DNA of 64,000 bases from DAOPYU01 sp942493245 (lineage in GTDB: Bacteria > Sumerlaeota > Sumerlaeia > UBA8349): contig OW818685.1 of the NCBI GenBank assembly GCA_942493245.1, forward strand, positions 434,001 to 498,000. The letters are read 5' to 3'. Both the position numbers and the translations under genes were made by a program. Below are positions 9,430 to 18,822 of this stretch, piece by piece; positions within the stretch are counted from its first letter, which is position 1; each line of letters starts with the position of its first letter. Under the pieces are notes generated by a model that saw only the letters and a program-made list of their open reading frames with translations, ran no database searches and was not told the DNA's origin.

Positions 9430-9470
9430 AATTTGTAATTCGCAATTCCAAATTCGTAATTCTCAATTCT
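9430..9470. repeat. AT-rich inverted repeat, right flank of four-helix-bundle gene
   Basis: Units such as TTGTAATTCGCAATTCC and CGTAATTCTC are the reverse complement, with variation, of those at 8994-9020. Together they enclose a cassette of about 480 bp containing a single gene. Confidence 0.65.
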
Positions 9471-9583
9471 CCTTGAGCATCGTTCCGTTTTGCGTTACAG
9501 TTCCCTTTATTGCACCGCACGGGTGTGTGTCTGGACGCCTTGCGGTCACTATTTTTTATCCGCCCCGGAGGCGCCGTTTCACC

Positions 9584-10396
9584 ATGAACCGCATCGAAAG
9601 CCACTTTGCCGAAGCCACCCGTGAGGGCCGCAAAAGCCTGATTCTTTTCCTCACCGCCGGATTCCCCAACCTCGACCTCACCGAGGCGATCATTGACCGC
9701 GTGGCCCGCGCCGGGTGCGATGTGCTCGAGCTGGGCGTGCCGTTCTCCGACCCCATCGCCGACGGACCGACCATCCAGGCCGCCTCGACCGAGGCGCTCA
9801 AAGCCGGAACCACGCTCGAAAAAATCCTCGACCTGGTGGCCCGCATCCGCGAGCGCTTCGCGCGCGAGGGGCGGCCCCAGTTGCCCATTCTCCTCTTCGG
9901 CGCCTACAACCCCTTCTACCACTACGGTCTCGAGGCCCTGACTCGGCGCGCTCAGGAAGTGGGCGTGGACGGATTCCTCGTCCCCGACCTGCCCATTGAG
10001 GAAAGCGAAGAATTTGAGACGCCCTGCCGTCGCGCCGGACTTTCACTCATCTACCTCGTCGCCCCCACCACCCCGCCCGAGCGCATGGCCGAAATCGCCC
10101 GCCACGGCTCGGGATTCCTCTACTATATCTCTCTGCGCGGGGTCACTGGCACCGCCATCTCGGTCAGCGATGAACTGCGCGAGCACGTCGCAACGCTTCG
10201 CACAGTGGCCGATCCTCTCCCCGTGGCCGTCGGGTTCGGCATCCAGACCCCGGACCAGGTGCGCCAGGTGGCCGAGATTTCCCCGGCGGTCGTGGTGGGC
10301 AGCGCCCTGATTCGCCTCATTGGCGATCAGCGCAACGCCCCCGACCTTCTGGATCAGGTCGAGGCGTACAGCCGGTCTCTCAAAGAAGCCCTCTGA
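9584..10396 (+). CDS. trpA: Tryptophan synthase alpha chain
   Basis: 270 residues, full length. TrpA cleaves indole-3-glycerol phosphate to indole and glyceraldehyde 3-phosphate and passes indole to TrpB. The catalytic residues fall exactly at Glu49 and Asp60 within ELGVPFSDPIADGP, and the phosphate-binding segments GVTG and VGFGI are present. The ATG at 9584 is chosen because it gives the standard N terminus (MNRIESHF) and has GGAGG about 12 bp upstream. It stands alone here: no other trp gene is in the window, and the upstream neighbour is the four-helix-bundle cassette. It converges on the AMMECR1 gene with 8 bp between the stops. Confidence 0.97.
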   Translation: MNRIESHFAEATREGRKSLILFLTAGFPNLDLTEAIIDRVARAGCDVLELGVPFSDPIADGPTIQAASTEALKAGTTLEKILDLVARIRERFAREGRPQLPILLFGAYNPFYHYGLEALTRRAQEVGVDGFLVPDLPIEESEEFETPCRRAGLSLIYLVAPTTPPERMAEIARHGSGFLYYISLRGVTGTAISVSDELREHVATLRTVADPLPVAVGFGIQTPDQVRQVAEISPAVVVGSALIRLIGDQRNAPDLLDQVEAYSRSLKEAL

Positions 10397-10404
10397 CGGG
10401 TTTT

Positions 10405-10977
10405 CTACTCGCTGAAAACCTCGGCGGTGAAAACCTCGATTTCGACGGGGTCGGACCGCCACGCATCGAACGGCAGTCCGGCTTTCTGGCATGTATGGCT
10501 CAGAAACGTTTCGGCGTCCCAGTCGTATTCGGTGGCCACCTGGGGCAGCAGCAGTCCTTTTCGTCCCCCGCACGACACAATCAGTCCATGTTCTCCCACC
10601 CGGATGTCCGCCACACCGTCTATCTTGTGGGGCAACGTCATGGCAGAGATTTCGATTCGCAAACCGGCCACCTCACCGGGTGTAACCGGAGGAAAGCGCG
10701 GGTCGCGTCGTGCCGCGTTGACCGTATTTTCGATCACCGACCGGTACAGGGGCGCCACGGGTAGGACATAGCCGATGCACCCGCGCAGTTCCTCGCCTGC
10801 GTGCAGGGTCACAAACGCACCCCGCTCGGCCCGCACGGATTCGGGCGCTTCTCCCTCGAACAGTTGGGCCTCATCGGGTACCTTGGACCCGGACGGCGCC
10901 ATCTGTTCAAGCGTTGTCCGCGCCAGCCGCAGCAACCACTGACGCTCCTCGGGTTTCAACAACGGTCCCTCTTCCAT
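10405..10977 (-). CDS. amrA: AMMECR1-domain protein (AmmeMemoRadiSam system protein A type)
   Basis: 190 residues forming a single AMMECR1 domain, with the family hallmark LRGCIGY at 64-70, an early FVTL strand and the C-terminal LLPQVATEYDW segment. The domain family is universal but biochemically poorly defined; in bacteria it often sits with a Memo-family protein and a radical SAM enzyme. Neither partner is adjacent here, so the gene is an orphan or the partners lie elsewhere. An excellent GGAGGA ribosome binding site precedes the ATG at 10977. It is transcribed towards trpA and diverges from the flagellar cluster. Confidence 0.9.
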   Translation of the reverse strand: MEEGPLLKPEERQWLLRLARTTLEQMAPSGSKVPDEAQLFEGEAPESVRAERGAFVTLHAGEELRGCIGYVLPVAPLYRSVIENTVNAARRDPRFPPVTPGEVAGLRIEISAMTLPHKIDGVADIRVGEHGLIVSCGGRKGLLLPQVATEYDWDAETFLSHTCQKAGLPFDAWRSDPVEIEVFTAEVFSE

Positions 10978-11430
10978 CGTATCCTCCTCCCCCTCCTCTT
11001 GAGTCTGAAGCCACTATACACGATTTCCGATTCTTCAGGAGGATTTTTGTGGCCGAACGGGGCGTCAAAACCCTGACCGTTCCCTGTACCCTTTGGTGGC
11101 GCGGGTTACAGCGGGATTCTGTTTTCTGAATGGAGCCGGGTATCGAGTTAGTGCCTCGGGAAAAAATCAAAGCCTTCCCCCCTTCCTCTCAGGCCCCGCA
11201 TTCATATCGCGAGTATTTGATAAATAAAGAGATAGATAATCCAGATGTCTTTTTCCCCTCATACTTTCCGCCTGAGGACGGTTTTCGCTGATTTTCATCT
11301 TCTTGCGGGGCGTTCTGGCCGATATTTTGCAGAAAAAGGGCTGGACGCAACCGCCCACCGGATTGGAAGCCGGGGGTGGCGGGATTTTGTCAGTGTGCGG
11401 AAGCGTACCGGGAATTGGAAATCAGGCAAG
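10978..11430. other. Divergent gap upstream of flhA
   Basis: About 450 bp. An open frame continues upstream from flhA to 11245, but its 62 residues resemble neither FlhB nor the flhA family, so I treat it as non-coding. An AT-rich patch (11205-11245, with GATAAATAAAG) is a likely promoter area for the flagellar run, although no sigma-28 or sigma-54 consensus is visible. Confidence 0.45.
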
Positions 11431-13554
11431 ATGGCCATCGCGCCGAAAAGCACCAACCCGCTCATTGCATTCGTGACAGCCAATCGCGACATCATGTTGC
11501 CGATTGGGGTGATCGTGATTCTGTTCATCATGATCGTCCCCATTCCGCCGTTTCTGATAGACTTCTTCCTGACCCTGAGCATCGCCAGTTCGCTGATCAT
11601 ACTTTTTGTCGGGATCTACATGCTCAAGCCCCTGGACTTCAGCGTGTTCCCTTCGTTGCTGCTGTTGGTCACGCTGTTTCGACTGAGCCTCAATATCGCC
11701 ACCACGCGCCAGATTCTCCTGCATGGACACACGGGCGTGAGTTCGGCAGGCAAGATCATCAGCACATTCGGTGAGTTCGTGGTCGGGAACAGCTATGTCG
11801 TCGGCGGTGTGATCTTTCTGATTCTGGTGGTCATCAATTTTGTGGTGATCACAAAAGGCGCGGGCCGTATCGCGGAAGTGAGCGCGCGCTTTACCCTGGA
11901 CGCCATGCCCGGCAAACAGATGTCCATTGACGCGGACCTGAACGCGGGGTTGATCAACGAGCAGGACGCCCGCCTGCGCCGCCAGAATATCGAACGCGAG
12001 GCGGATTTCTACGGAACAATGGACGGCGCCTCGAAGTTTGTGCGCGGCGACGCCATTGCCGGTATTCTTGTCACCGGGGTCAATATCATCGGCGGGCTGA
12101 TAGTCGGCGTGTTGCAGCACGACATGGAACTGACTCTGGCCGCTCAGCGTTACACCCTGTTGACGATCGGCGACGGTCTGGTGGCCCAGATTCCGTCCCT
12201 CATCATTTCGACCGCCGCCGGCATGGTGGTCACACGCGCCGTGTCGGACACGACCCTGGGCGAGACGGTCGCGTTGGAGTTTCTGGGTCAGCCGCGCGCC
12301 CTCTATATCGCGGCGGCGCTCCTGGTCTTCTTCGGACTGCTTCCGGGTCTGCCAGCCTTCCCCTTCCTGTTGCTGGCGGGCATTATCGGGTACGTGGCGT
12401 ACAGTTCAACCAAGACGAAAAAAGGCACCGAACTGGCCAAGGTGGAGGAAGCGCGGGTTCAGGCCGAAGCCGCGGCGGTCTCCGCCGGACCGTCGGAACC
12501 GGAGTATCTCGAATCCATTTTGACTCCCGACATGATTTCACTGGAGGTGGGGTATGGTCTTATTCCGTTGGTGGATCAACAACAATCCGGGGAACTGCTT
12601 GACCGCATCAAGTCGCTTCGGCGGCAGTTCGCCCTGGACATGGGGCTGATTGTCCCGCCGATCCATATCCGGGACAACCTCGAGTTGAAGCCGGGCGGCT
12701 ATTCCATTCTCATCAAGGGGAATGAAGTGGCCAGCGCCGAATTGATGACCAACCATCTGCTGGCGATGAACGCCGAAGAACTGGCCGAAAACCCGCTGGG
12801 CGGCATTCCCACCCACGAACCGGCGTTTGGCCTGCCGGCGCTCTGGATTTCCGAACGCGACCGCGAGCGGGCTCAGGCGATGGGGTACACCGTCGTCAAT
12901 CTCTCGACGGTAATCGCAACCCATCTGACGGAAATCCTGCGCCAGTATGCGCATGAATTGCTGACGCGCCAGGAAACCCAGAAGCTGATTGATTCGATCT
13001 CGAAGAAATATCCCAAAATTGTCGAGGGGGTGATTCCCGAGATGATTTCTTTGGGACAGGTACAGAAAGTGCTCCAGAACCTCCTGCGTGAGCGCGTCAG
13101 TATTCGCGACATGTTGACAATCATCGAAACACTGGCCGAGCGGGGCGCGCTGGCCAAGAATTCGAACCTGTTGACCGAATACGTGCGCCAGGCGCTGGCG
13201 CGCAGCATCACGAAACAGAATCAGGCCGCGGACGGGAAGATTTACCTCATGATGCTCGATCAGGAAATTGAAGAAATCGTCCAGCAGGCCACGCAATTCA
13301 CCGAGGACGGCCCCTCGCTGGCGATCGAGCCGGGCATGGCGCAGCGCATTCTGGACGCCGTCCAAAGGGGGATCGAACAATTCTCGATGTTGCAGATGCA
13401 GCCGATCGTCGCCTGTCTGCCCGCTGTGCGCAGTTCGTTCCGGCGCCTGACCGAGAAATTCTTCCCGAGCCTCATCGTCCTGTCGCACAACGAGTTGACT
13501 CCCGGAGCGCCGATCGAGTCGGTCGGAATTCTCCGCTTGAACAACGAGCGATAA
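11431..13554 (+). CDS. flhA: Flagellar biosynthesis protein FlhA
   Basis: About 707 residues. FlhA is the export-gate protein of the flagellar type III secretion system in the inner membrane. The N-terminal half has about eight membrane segments with the family block TLFRLSLNIATTRQILLHG, then the FHIPEP-family cytosolic loop with DAMPGKQMSIDADLNAG and EADFYGTMDGASKFVRGDAI. The C-terminal half is the cytosolic domain that binds chaperone-substrate complexes. The start at 11431 (MAIAPKSTN) gives the usual N terminus; ribosome binding is weak (AGGCAAG). It heads the run flhA-flhF-flhG-fliA-cheY-kinase. flhB, which often precedes flhA, is not present. Confidence 0.96.
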   Translation: MAIAPKSTNPLIAFVTANRDIMLPIGVIVILFIMIVPIPPFLIDFFLTLSIASSLIILFVGIYMLKPLDFSVFPSLLLLVTLFRLSLNIATTRQILLHGHTGVSSAGKIISTFGEFVVGNSYVVGGVIFLILVVINFVVITKGAGRIAEVSARFTLDAMPGKQMSIDADLNAGLINEQDARLRRQNIEREADFYGTMDGASKFVRGDAIAGILVTGVNIIGGLIVGVLQHDMELTLAAQRYTLLTIGDGLVAQIPSLIISTAAGMVVTRAVSDTTLGETVALEFLGQPRALYIAAALLVFFGLLPGLPAFPFLLLAGIIGYVAYSSTKTKKGTELAKVEEARVQAEAAAVSAGPSEPEYLESILTPDMISLEVGYGLIPLVDQQQSGELLDRIKSLRRQFALDMGLIVPPIHIRDNLELKPGGYSILIKGNEVASAELMTNHLLAMNAEELAENPLGGIPTHEPAFGLPALWISERDRERAQAMGYTVVNLSTVIATHLTEILRQYAHELLTRQETQKLIDSISKKYPKIVEGVIPEMISLGQVQKVLQNLLRERVSIRDMLTIIETLAERGALAKNSNLLTEYVRQALARSITKQNQAADGKIYLMMLDQEIEEIVQQATQFTEDGPSLAIEPGMAQRILDAVQRGIEQFSMLQMQPIVACLPAVRSSFRRLTEKFFPSLIVLSHNELTPGAPIESVGILRLNNER

Positions 13555-13636
13555 GAGCAACGCGGCGTTTATCGAATAGTCACAGAGACAGGTATCAGAC
13601 CGGCGGCACAGTTCATCAGCGAGAGGTAGAGGCCCC

Positions 13637-15238
13637 ATGCAGATCCGGAAATTCTATGCGCACAGCCTGCCCGCAGCGGTCCGCGATATCCGGCGGATTC
13701 TGGGAAGCGACGCCGTTATCCTGTCCACGCGCGAACTCACGGGTGAGGACGAGGATATTCTGATCAACGGCCAGCGAGCCTGCGTCGAGGTCACAGCGGT
13801 TCGCGATATCCCCGAACCCGCCGCGCCCGTAGAACGGAACCGCAAACCTTCCCAACCTCAACCGGCTCCAGGCAGTCCATTTCCTGATCTTCCCACAGAA
13901 CCGGCATTTCTCCCCGGAAATGGATCGCTGCGGGAATACCTGTTACGAAGCGCCAAAGAGTCCCTGTTGCCCCAGCCGCTTCCTCAAAGGGAAGCGCGTC
14001 CTGTGTCGGCTCCGACAGACCGCAAGGACGTGGCGGGGACCCAGACCCCCGTTTCCCTGGAACGACACAACGCCCGGTCAACCGGTAAAACGGCTATCCA
14101 GCAGATTCTGCGGGACTTGCACGACCTGCAGGAACATCTGGAGAAAGGCGCGGAGAAATCGCGGGAGACGAACATCGGTGTCGGCGCCATCTTCCCCAAA
14201 CGCGCCGAACCGCTTGTCGAGGTCCCGGCGGAGTCTCCCCCCAATCTGATTCCGACGGAGCGTTCCCCAAGTCCGCCCCCAACACGTACCCGCCGGGTCG
14301 AAGCGGACGATACCTCGACATTGTATCCCACCAACCTGCTGAGTGGATCGGATTCGGCTCCGGTCACCGAACTTCCAGTGGACGCGAAGGCGGGGGGAAG
14401 AATCTCGCCGAAAGCGAAACGGTTCCGCGAACACCTCCACAGACAGGAAGTGGACCCGGTTCTGGCGGCCCGGATCGTCCAGGGGATGTCCTTTTCGGAA
14501 CCCTCTCTGACGGAACTGCGCGCTTCCGGTTTGAATCCCGAAATGGCCATGCGCGAAGGGGCGCGGGTGACATTCCAGCAATTTGTGCAATCGGCGAAAC
14601 AGTTTGTCCAGGCAGCGGTTCCAGAGTCGCGGACTGCACAAGCGATGCCCCGGAAGATGGCCCTGGTGGGACCGACGGGCGTGGGGAAAACCACCACGCT
14701 GGCCAAAATTGCCTCGCACTATGCGCTCGATCAAGGGCAGGATGTGGTTCTGGTGACGCTGGACACCTACCGGATCGCGGCGGTCGAGCAGTTGCGGACC
14801 TATGGGCGCCTGTTGGGGATACCGGTAGAAGTGGCGGCGGACGGCCAGAGTTTGCAGGAAATCCTGGAGCACTACGCCGACGCCGACTTGATTCTCGTGG
14901 ACACTCCCGGCTACGGTCCGGGGGACGCGACCTCGCTGGCCCGCCTGGGCGCGGCGCTGCGCCGGATCGAGGATCTCGAAATACACCTGTTGGTGACCGC
15001 GTCGGTCCGTCCGGGCGAGATGCAGCGTGTGCTGGGGGCCTTCGAACCGCTCGGCTACAACCGGCTCGTCTTCTCGAAACTGGATGAAGCGCGTCATCTG
15101 GGAGAAGTACTTAATGCTTGGAACCACGCGGACCTTCCAGTATCATACTTTACAACCGGCCAGCGAGTGCCGGAGGATCTGGAAATCGCCAGTGTGGAGT
15201 TTCTGTGTAAGGAACTGGTGACGCGAAGAGACCAATGA
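13637..15238 (+). CDS. flhF: Flagellar SRP-type GTPase FlhF
   Basis: 533 residues. FlhF is a signal-recognition-particle-type GTPase that positions new flagella at the cell pole. It begins with the conserved basic domain (MQIRKFYAHSLPAAV, with ILG.DAVILSTR). A long low-complexity, Pro/Thr-rich linker follows (about 60-250), then the N and G domains. The P-loop GPTGVGKT is at 345-352, DTYRIAAVEQL at 376-386, DTPG at 422-425 and the specificity motif KLDEA near the end. A GAGG ribosome binding site precedes the ATG. The linker is longer than in many FlhF proteins. It lies between flhA and flhG, the standard arrangement. Confidence 0.96.
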   Translation: MQIRKFYAHSLPAAVRDIRRILGSDAVILSTRELTGEDEDILINGQRACVEVTAVRDIPEPAAPVERNRKPSQPQPAPGSPFPDLPTEPAFLPGNGSLREYLLRSAKESLLPQPLPQREARPVSAPTDRKDVAGTQTPVSLERHNARSTGKTAIQQILRDLHDLQEHLEKGAEKSRETNIGVGAIFPKRAEPLVEVPAESPPNLIPTERSPSPPPTRTRRVEADDTSTLYPTNLLSGSDSAPVTELPVDAKAGGRISPKAKRFREHLHRQEVDPVLAARIVQGMSFSEPSLTELRASGLNPEMAMREGARVTFQQFVQSAKQFVQAAVPESRTAQAMPRKMALVGPTGVGKTTTLAKIASHYALDQGQDVVLVTLDTYRIAAVEQLRTYGRLLGIPVEVAADGQSLQEILEHYADADLILVDTPGYGPGDATSLARLGAALRRIEDLEIHLLVTASVRPGEMQRVLGAFEPLGYNRLVFSKLDEARHLGEVLNAWNHADLPVSYFTTGQRVPEDLEIASVEFLCKELVTRRDQ

Positions 15239-15329
15239 AGCGGGTTTTCCCGCGCGTCTTCCATATCCCCGAAGCGCGTACCCCAATCGAGAGTGCGTTC
15301 TCGCGGTGTCGGGTGAAAGAAGGAAACCG

Positions 15330-16202
15330 ATGGATCAGTCTTCAACCCTGCGTAAAATAGCGTCGCAGAGCGCCCGTTCCGGGCCGTCTCGAGTGCGCAG
15401 CACTCACGTCCTGTCGGTCACGAGCGGCAAGGGGGGCGTGGGCAAGAGCAACCTCGTGGTGAACGTGGCGATCGCGCTGGCGCAACGGCGCAAGCGCGTG
15501 CTGGTGCTGGACGCCGATATGGGTCTGGCCAACGTGGATATTCTGATCGGCATGACTTCGCGGCACAATCTGTCGCATGTTTTGAGCGATACGAAACGGC
15601 TCGACGAGGTGATTTGTGAAGGTCCGTCGGGGATTCACGTGTTGCCGGCGTCGAGCGGCGTGGAGTGGATGGCCAACCTGACGGTGGACCAAAAAGTGAC
15701 ATTCCTTCAGAAAATGGATGCGTTGAACGGGCTTTATGATATATTGTTGATTGACACGGGGGCGGGCATTTCCTCGAATGTCGTGTACTTCAACTTGGCA
15801 GCCCAAACTCGAATTGTGATGGTCACGCCGGAACCGACCTCTCTGACCGACGCTTATGCGTTGATCAAGGTGCTGCATCTGACGTATCATCAGAAGACTT
15901 TCGAGGTGGTGGTCAATTCCGTCTCCAATGAGAAGGAAGGGTTGGAAGTCTATCGGAACCTGACGACCGTTGCCGACCGGTTTCTGGATGTGCGGTTGGG
16001 GTACCTGGGCCACATTGAACGCAGCGACCAGGTTCGAAGTGCGGTGCTGCGCCAGACCCCCGTGGTGGAACTCTTTCCCGACAGTGCGGTGGCGCAGGGG
16101 TACCGCGAGGTTGCCCGGCGCATCACTCAACTGCCAATTGACACGATGGGAAGTGAGTTGGGCCTCTTCTGGAGAGCCGTGCTTGGAAAGCCGGAAGAGT
16201 AG
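15330..16202 (+). CDS. flhG: Flagellar number regulator FlhG (MinD-like ATPase)
   Basis: About 290 residues. FlhG is a MinD/ParA-type ATPase that limits flagellar number and stimulates FlhF GTPase activity. The deviant Walker A motif SGKGGVGKS spans about 32-40, the switch regions DADMGLANVDIL and DTGAGIS follow, and the C-terminal helix needed for membrane contact is present. The N-terminal 25 residues (Ser/Arg-rich, MDQSSTLRKI) fit the FlhF-stimulating activator helix, which in the family carries a DQAxxLR pattern (DQSSTLR here). ATG 15330 has AAGGA at ideal spacing; a GTG at 15306 would add eight residues. It is followed by fliA. Confidence 0.95.
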   Translation: MDQSSTLRKIASQSARSGPSRVRSTHVLSVTSGKGGVGKSNLVVNVAIALAQRRKRVLVLDADMGLANVDILIGMTSRHNLSHVLSDTKRLDEVICEGPSGIHVLPASSGVEWMANLTVDQKVTFLQKMDALNGLYDILLIDTGAGISSNVVYFNLAAQTRIVMVTPEPTSLTDAYALIKVLHLTYHQKTFEVVVNSVSNEKEGLEVYRNLTTVADRFLDVRLGYLGHIERSDQVRSAVLRQTPVVELFPDSAVAQGYREVARRITQLPIDTMGSELGLFWRAVLGKPEE

Positions 16203-16278
16203 AGTCTGTGGGGAAACGGGGAAAATGACCCGGGTTCACTCCAGATTTGCGAGGACTCTATAGAACAGGTTGTTTCCC

Positions 16279-17052
16279 ATGCCGGGTTCGATGAACGTCA
16301 ATGCCTACAAACGCGAATCGGGCCCCAGACTGCGCTCTGTGGAAGAGCGCAACACGCTGATTGAAGAGCATTTGCCGCTCGTCAAGTATGTCGCCGGGCG
16401 AATCGCGGGGCGTTTGCCTTCGCATGTGGAGATGGACGATCTGGTCAACGCCGGCGTAATCGGCCTGATAGACGCTATTGACAAGTTCGATTCCTCGCGT
16501 AAGATTCTGTTCAAGACCTATGCGGAATTCCGGGTCAAGGGCGCTATCCTCGATGAATTGCGCGCTCTGGACTGGGTTCCGCGCTCCACCCGCCAGAAGG
16601 CCTCGCGCATCGAACGGGCCTTTGCGGAACTGGAGCAGCAACTGGGCCGGTGCGCCTCGGATCACGAAGTGGTCGAGTACCTCGATGTGAGTTTCGAGGC
16701 CTACCACCAGATGCTCATGGAGGCGCGGGGGATCAGCCTGATCAGCCTGGACGAATTGCGGGGCGATACGGAAGAGTCCTCCGACCGCAATCTGCTCGAG
16801 TTTCTGACCAATCCGGACTATGTGGATCCGGCTGAATCCTTGAATCTCGACCAGGTGTATCAGATTGTGGCGGAAAGCATTGACGCGTTGCCGGAGAAAG
16901 AAAAACTGGTCATTTCGCTTTACTATTACGACGAATTGACGATGAAAGAAATAGGAGAAATTCTGGATATTACGGAGTCGCGTATCTCGCAGATCCATAC
17001 GAAAGCGGTTCTGCGGCTGCGAGGGCGGCTTCAGAAGAACATCGAGGTCTGA
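16279..17052 (+). CDS. fliA: RNA polymerase sigma factor FliA (sigma-28)
   Basis: About 257 residues. Regions 2, 3 and 4 of sigma-28 are all present: LVKYVAGRIAGRLPSHVEMDDLVNAG and FKTYAEFRVKGAILDELRALDWVPRS (region 2 to 3), then LPEKEKLVISLYYYDELTMKEIGEIL and SRISQIHTKAVLRLR (region 4). It directs transcription of late flagellar and chemotaxis genes. A matching promoter is visible in this window, upstream of the yjfB-like gene at 53800-53826. The start is one of ATG 16279 (AGG upstream, chosen), TTG 16270 or ATG 16291. It sits between flhG and cheY, typical for polar flagellates. Confidence 0.96.
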   Translation: MPGSMNVNAYKRESGPRLRSVEERNTLIEEHLPLVKYVAGRIAGRLPSHVEMDDLVNAGVIGLIDAIDKFDSSRKILFKTYAEFRVKGAILDELRALDWVPRSTRQKASRIERAFAELEQQLGRCASDHEVVEYLDVSFEAYHQMLMEARGISLISLDELRGDTEESSDRNLLEFLTNPDYVDPAESLNLDQVYQIVAESIDALPEKEKLVISLYYYDELTMKEIGEILDITESRISQIHTKAVLRLRGRLQKNIEV

Positions 17053-17111
17053 TTCGTTCGCGATTCATGGCTCGACAATAGCCGAAAGAATGCCTGTTTG
17101 GAGGAAACCCT

Positions 17112-17492
17112 ATGCCATTGCCTTCCGATGCCAGTATCCTTGTGGTTGACGACTTTGCGACCATGCGGCGTATCATCAAAAATATCCTGAAACAGTTGGG
17201 TTACACCAACGTGGACGAAGCGGACGACGGCGTGAGCGCCCTGAGTCGGCTCAAGACGGGACGCTTCGACTTCGTGGTGACCGATTGGAATATGCCGAAC
17301 ATGAGCGGCTTGGATTTGATCAAGGCGATTCGGGCCGACGCCAACCTGAAGGGGATTCCCATTCTGATGGTGACGGCCGAGGCGATGAAGGAAAACATCA
17401 TCGAAGCGGTCAAATCCGGGGTCAACAATTACGTGGTCAAGCCGTTTACGGCCGATGTGTTGAAAGAGAAAATCGGGAAGATTTTCCCCTGA
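17112..17492 (+). CDS. cheY: Chemotaxis response regulator CheY
   Basis: 126 residues, a lone receiver domain. The acidic pocket is Asp13/Asp14, the phosphorylation site is Asp58 in VVTDWNMPNMSG, Thr88 lies in MVTAEA and Lys110 in VVKPF, as expected for CheY. Phospho-CheY binds the flagellar switch and changes rotation. GGAGG precedes the ATG at good spacing. It is 60 bp after fliA and 12 bp before the histidine kinase gene, so the three are probably cotranscribed. There is no CheA or CheZ in the window. Confidence 0.95.
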   Translation: MPLPSDASILVVDDFATMRRIIKNILKQLGYTNVDEADDGVSALSRLKTGRFDFVVTDWNMPNMSGLDLIKAIRADANLKGIPILMVTAEAMKENIIEAVKSGVNNYVVKPFTADVLKEKIGKIFP

Positions 17493-17504
17493 GCCGGAAA
17501 AGAG

Positions 17505-18821
17505 ATGGCAGTGCCAGACGGGTGGGTCATGGACGACATGCCGATCAGCCGATCGCTTTTTGAAATCTGTCAGGCCATGGTCTCGGCTGGTCAGCCCCGA
17601 GAGGTTTTGCACACCATCCTGTCGCTTTCCGTTCAGACCCTGCAGGCAGACGCAGGGTCTATCCTTTTGTATGAGGAAAAAGCCGGACGGGTGGAAATGC
17701 TCGCCTCGTTCGGCTTGCCCGAGGCGGTGGTCAAGCGCGGCTACCTGCCGCGCCCCGACAGCATTACGGAACAAGTGATGCGGCTCAACCGCCCGATGGC
17801 GATTCAGGGTAAATTGTCCAGCAGCCCGATTTATCCCGGTTTTACCGAAGGGCAATCCGTCCGTTCGGCATTGTGCGCCCCTCTGTCAATCAAGGGCAAG
17901 CCGGTCGGGACCATGAACCTGAACCGGTACCGGGAAGAGGCGCCCCTCTATAACGATCAGGATATCGAGCGGGTTTCCATCCTCGCCAGCCAGGCGGCCC
18001 TCTGTATCGAGAACGCGCAACTTCAGGAAAACAACCTGCGCCAGGCCCGAATGGCGACCATTGGTTACACCACGTCGAGCATTTCGCACTGCGTGAAAAA
18101 CCTGCTGACCGGCCTGCGAGGAGGCGTCGGACTGCTTGAAATGGCCCAGAAGGCGCAGGATTGGGACTCTGCCGGGCGCGGCCTCACCGTCCTGCGGCAC
18201 AACGTGGACCGGTTGTCTCTGTTGATTCTGGACATTCTGGATCTCTCAAAAGACAGCAAACCGGTTCAGCAGCAAACCTCCCTCAAGGAAATTTTCTCCA
18301 ATGTCGCCGAGGTGGCTGCGTTCAAAGCCGAAAGAAGACAGCAGGAATTGACCTGGACGGTGGAACCGCCCGTGCAGTCGGCCTGGCTGGACCCGCATCA
18401 GATTTTTCGCTGTCTCTTGAATCTTCTCGACAACGCGCACGATGCCGCGGGGCAAGGGGGGAAGATTCTCCTGACCGCTTCGAAAGCCACTCCCGATCTC
18501 ACCGCCGAAGCGTTCGGCGATACGACCGGCGATTCCGGTTACGTCTGCCTGACGGTGGCGGATTCCGGACCCGGCATACCGGACGACGTTCTGTCGCATC
18601 TCTTCGAGCCATTTTATACCACCAAGCAGTCTGCCGGCACCGGGTTGGGACTGGCGGTCACCCACCGTCTGGTCGAGAACCACCACGGGCGTATTCTCGT
18701 CCATAGCCATCCGGACCGGGGAACGGCTTTCCACATCCTGCTCCCCCAGCCACCCGTCACAGGCGATTCCGCCGGGTGCGCGCAGATGACTTCAGATTCC
18801 TTCTTTTCCACGACCCAATAG
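17505..18821 (+). CDS. GAF-domain sensor histidine kinase (soluble)
   Basis: 438 residues without membrane segments. A GAF domain covers roughly 25-175. A dimerisation helix with SSISHCVKNLLTGLRGG follows, placing the phospho-acceptor at His195. The ATPase domain has the N box (LLNLLDNAHDAA, Asn310), G1 box (DSGPGIP), F box (FEPFYTTK) and G2 box (GTGLGLAV). The GAF suggests sensing of a small cytosolic ligand. Its position 12 bp behind cheY suggests that it may phosphorylate this CheY or a motility-linked regulator, but it lacks the P1/P5 domains of CheA. It ends 1 bp before lipB, so lipB may be read from the same transcript. Confidence 0.9.
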   Translation: MAVPDGWVMDDMPISRSLFEICQAMVSAGQPREVLHTILSLSVQTLQADAGSILLYEEKAGRVEMLASFGLPEAVVKRGYLPRPDSITEQVMRLNRPMAIQGKLSSSPIYPGFTEGQSVRSALCAPLSIKGKPVGTMNLNRYREEAPLYNDQDIERVSILASQAALCIENAQLQENNLRQARMATIGYTTSSISHCVKNLLTGLRGGVGLLEMAQKAQDWDSAGRGLTVLRHNVDRLSLLILDILDLSKDSKPVQQQTSLKEIFSNVAEVAAFKAERRQQELTWTVEPPVQSAWLDPHQIFRCLLNLLDNAHDAAGQGGKILLTASKATPDLTAEAFGDTTGDSGYVCLTVADSGPGIPDDVLSHLFEPFYTTKQSAGTGLGLAVTHRLVENHHGRILVHSHPDRGTAFHILLPQPPVTGDSAGCAQMTSDSFFSTTQ

Positions 18822-18822
18822 A

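Noticed and set aside
11245..11430. N-terminal extension of flhA or a remnant of flhB
   Set aside because: The 62 in-frame residues show no similarity to FlhB or FlhA, and the family start at 11431 is standard.
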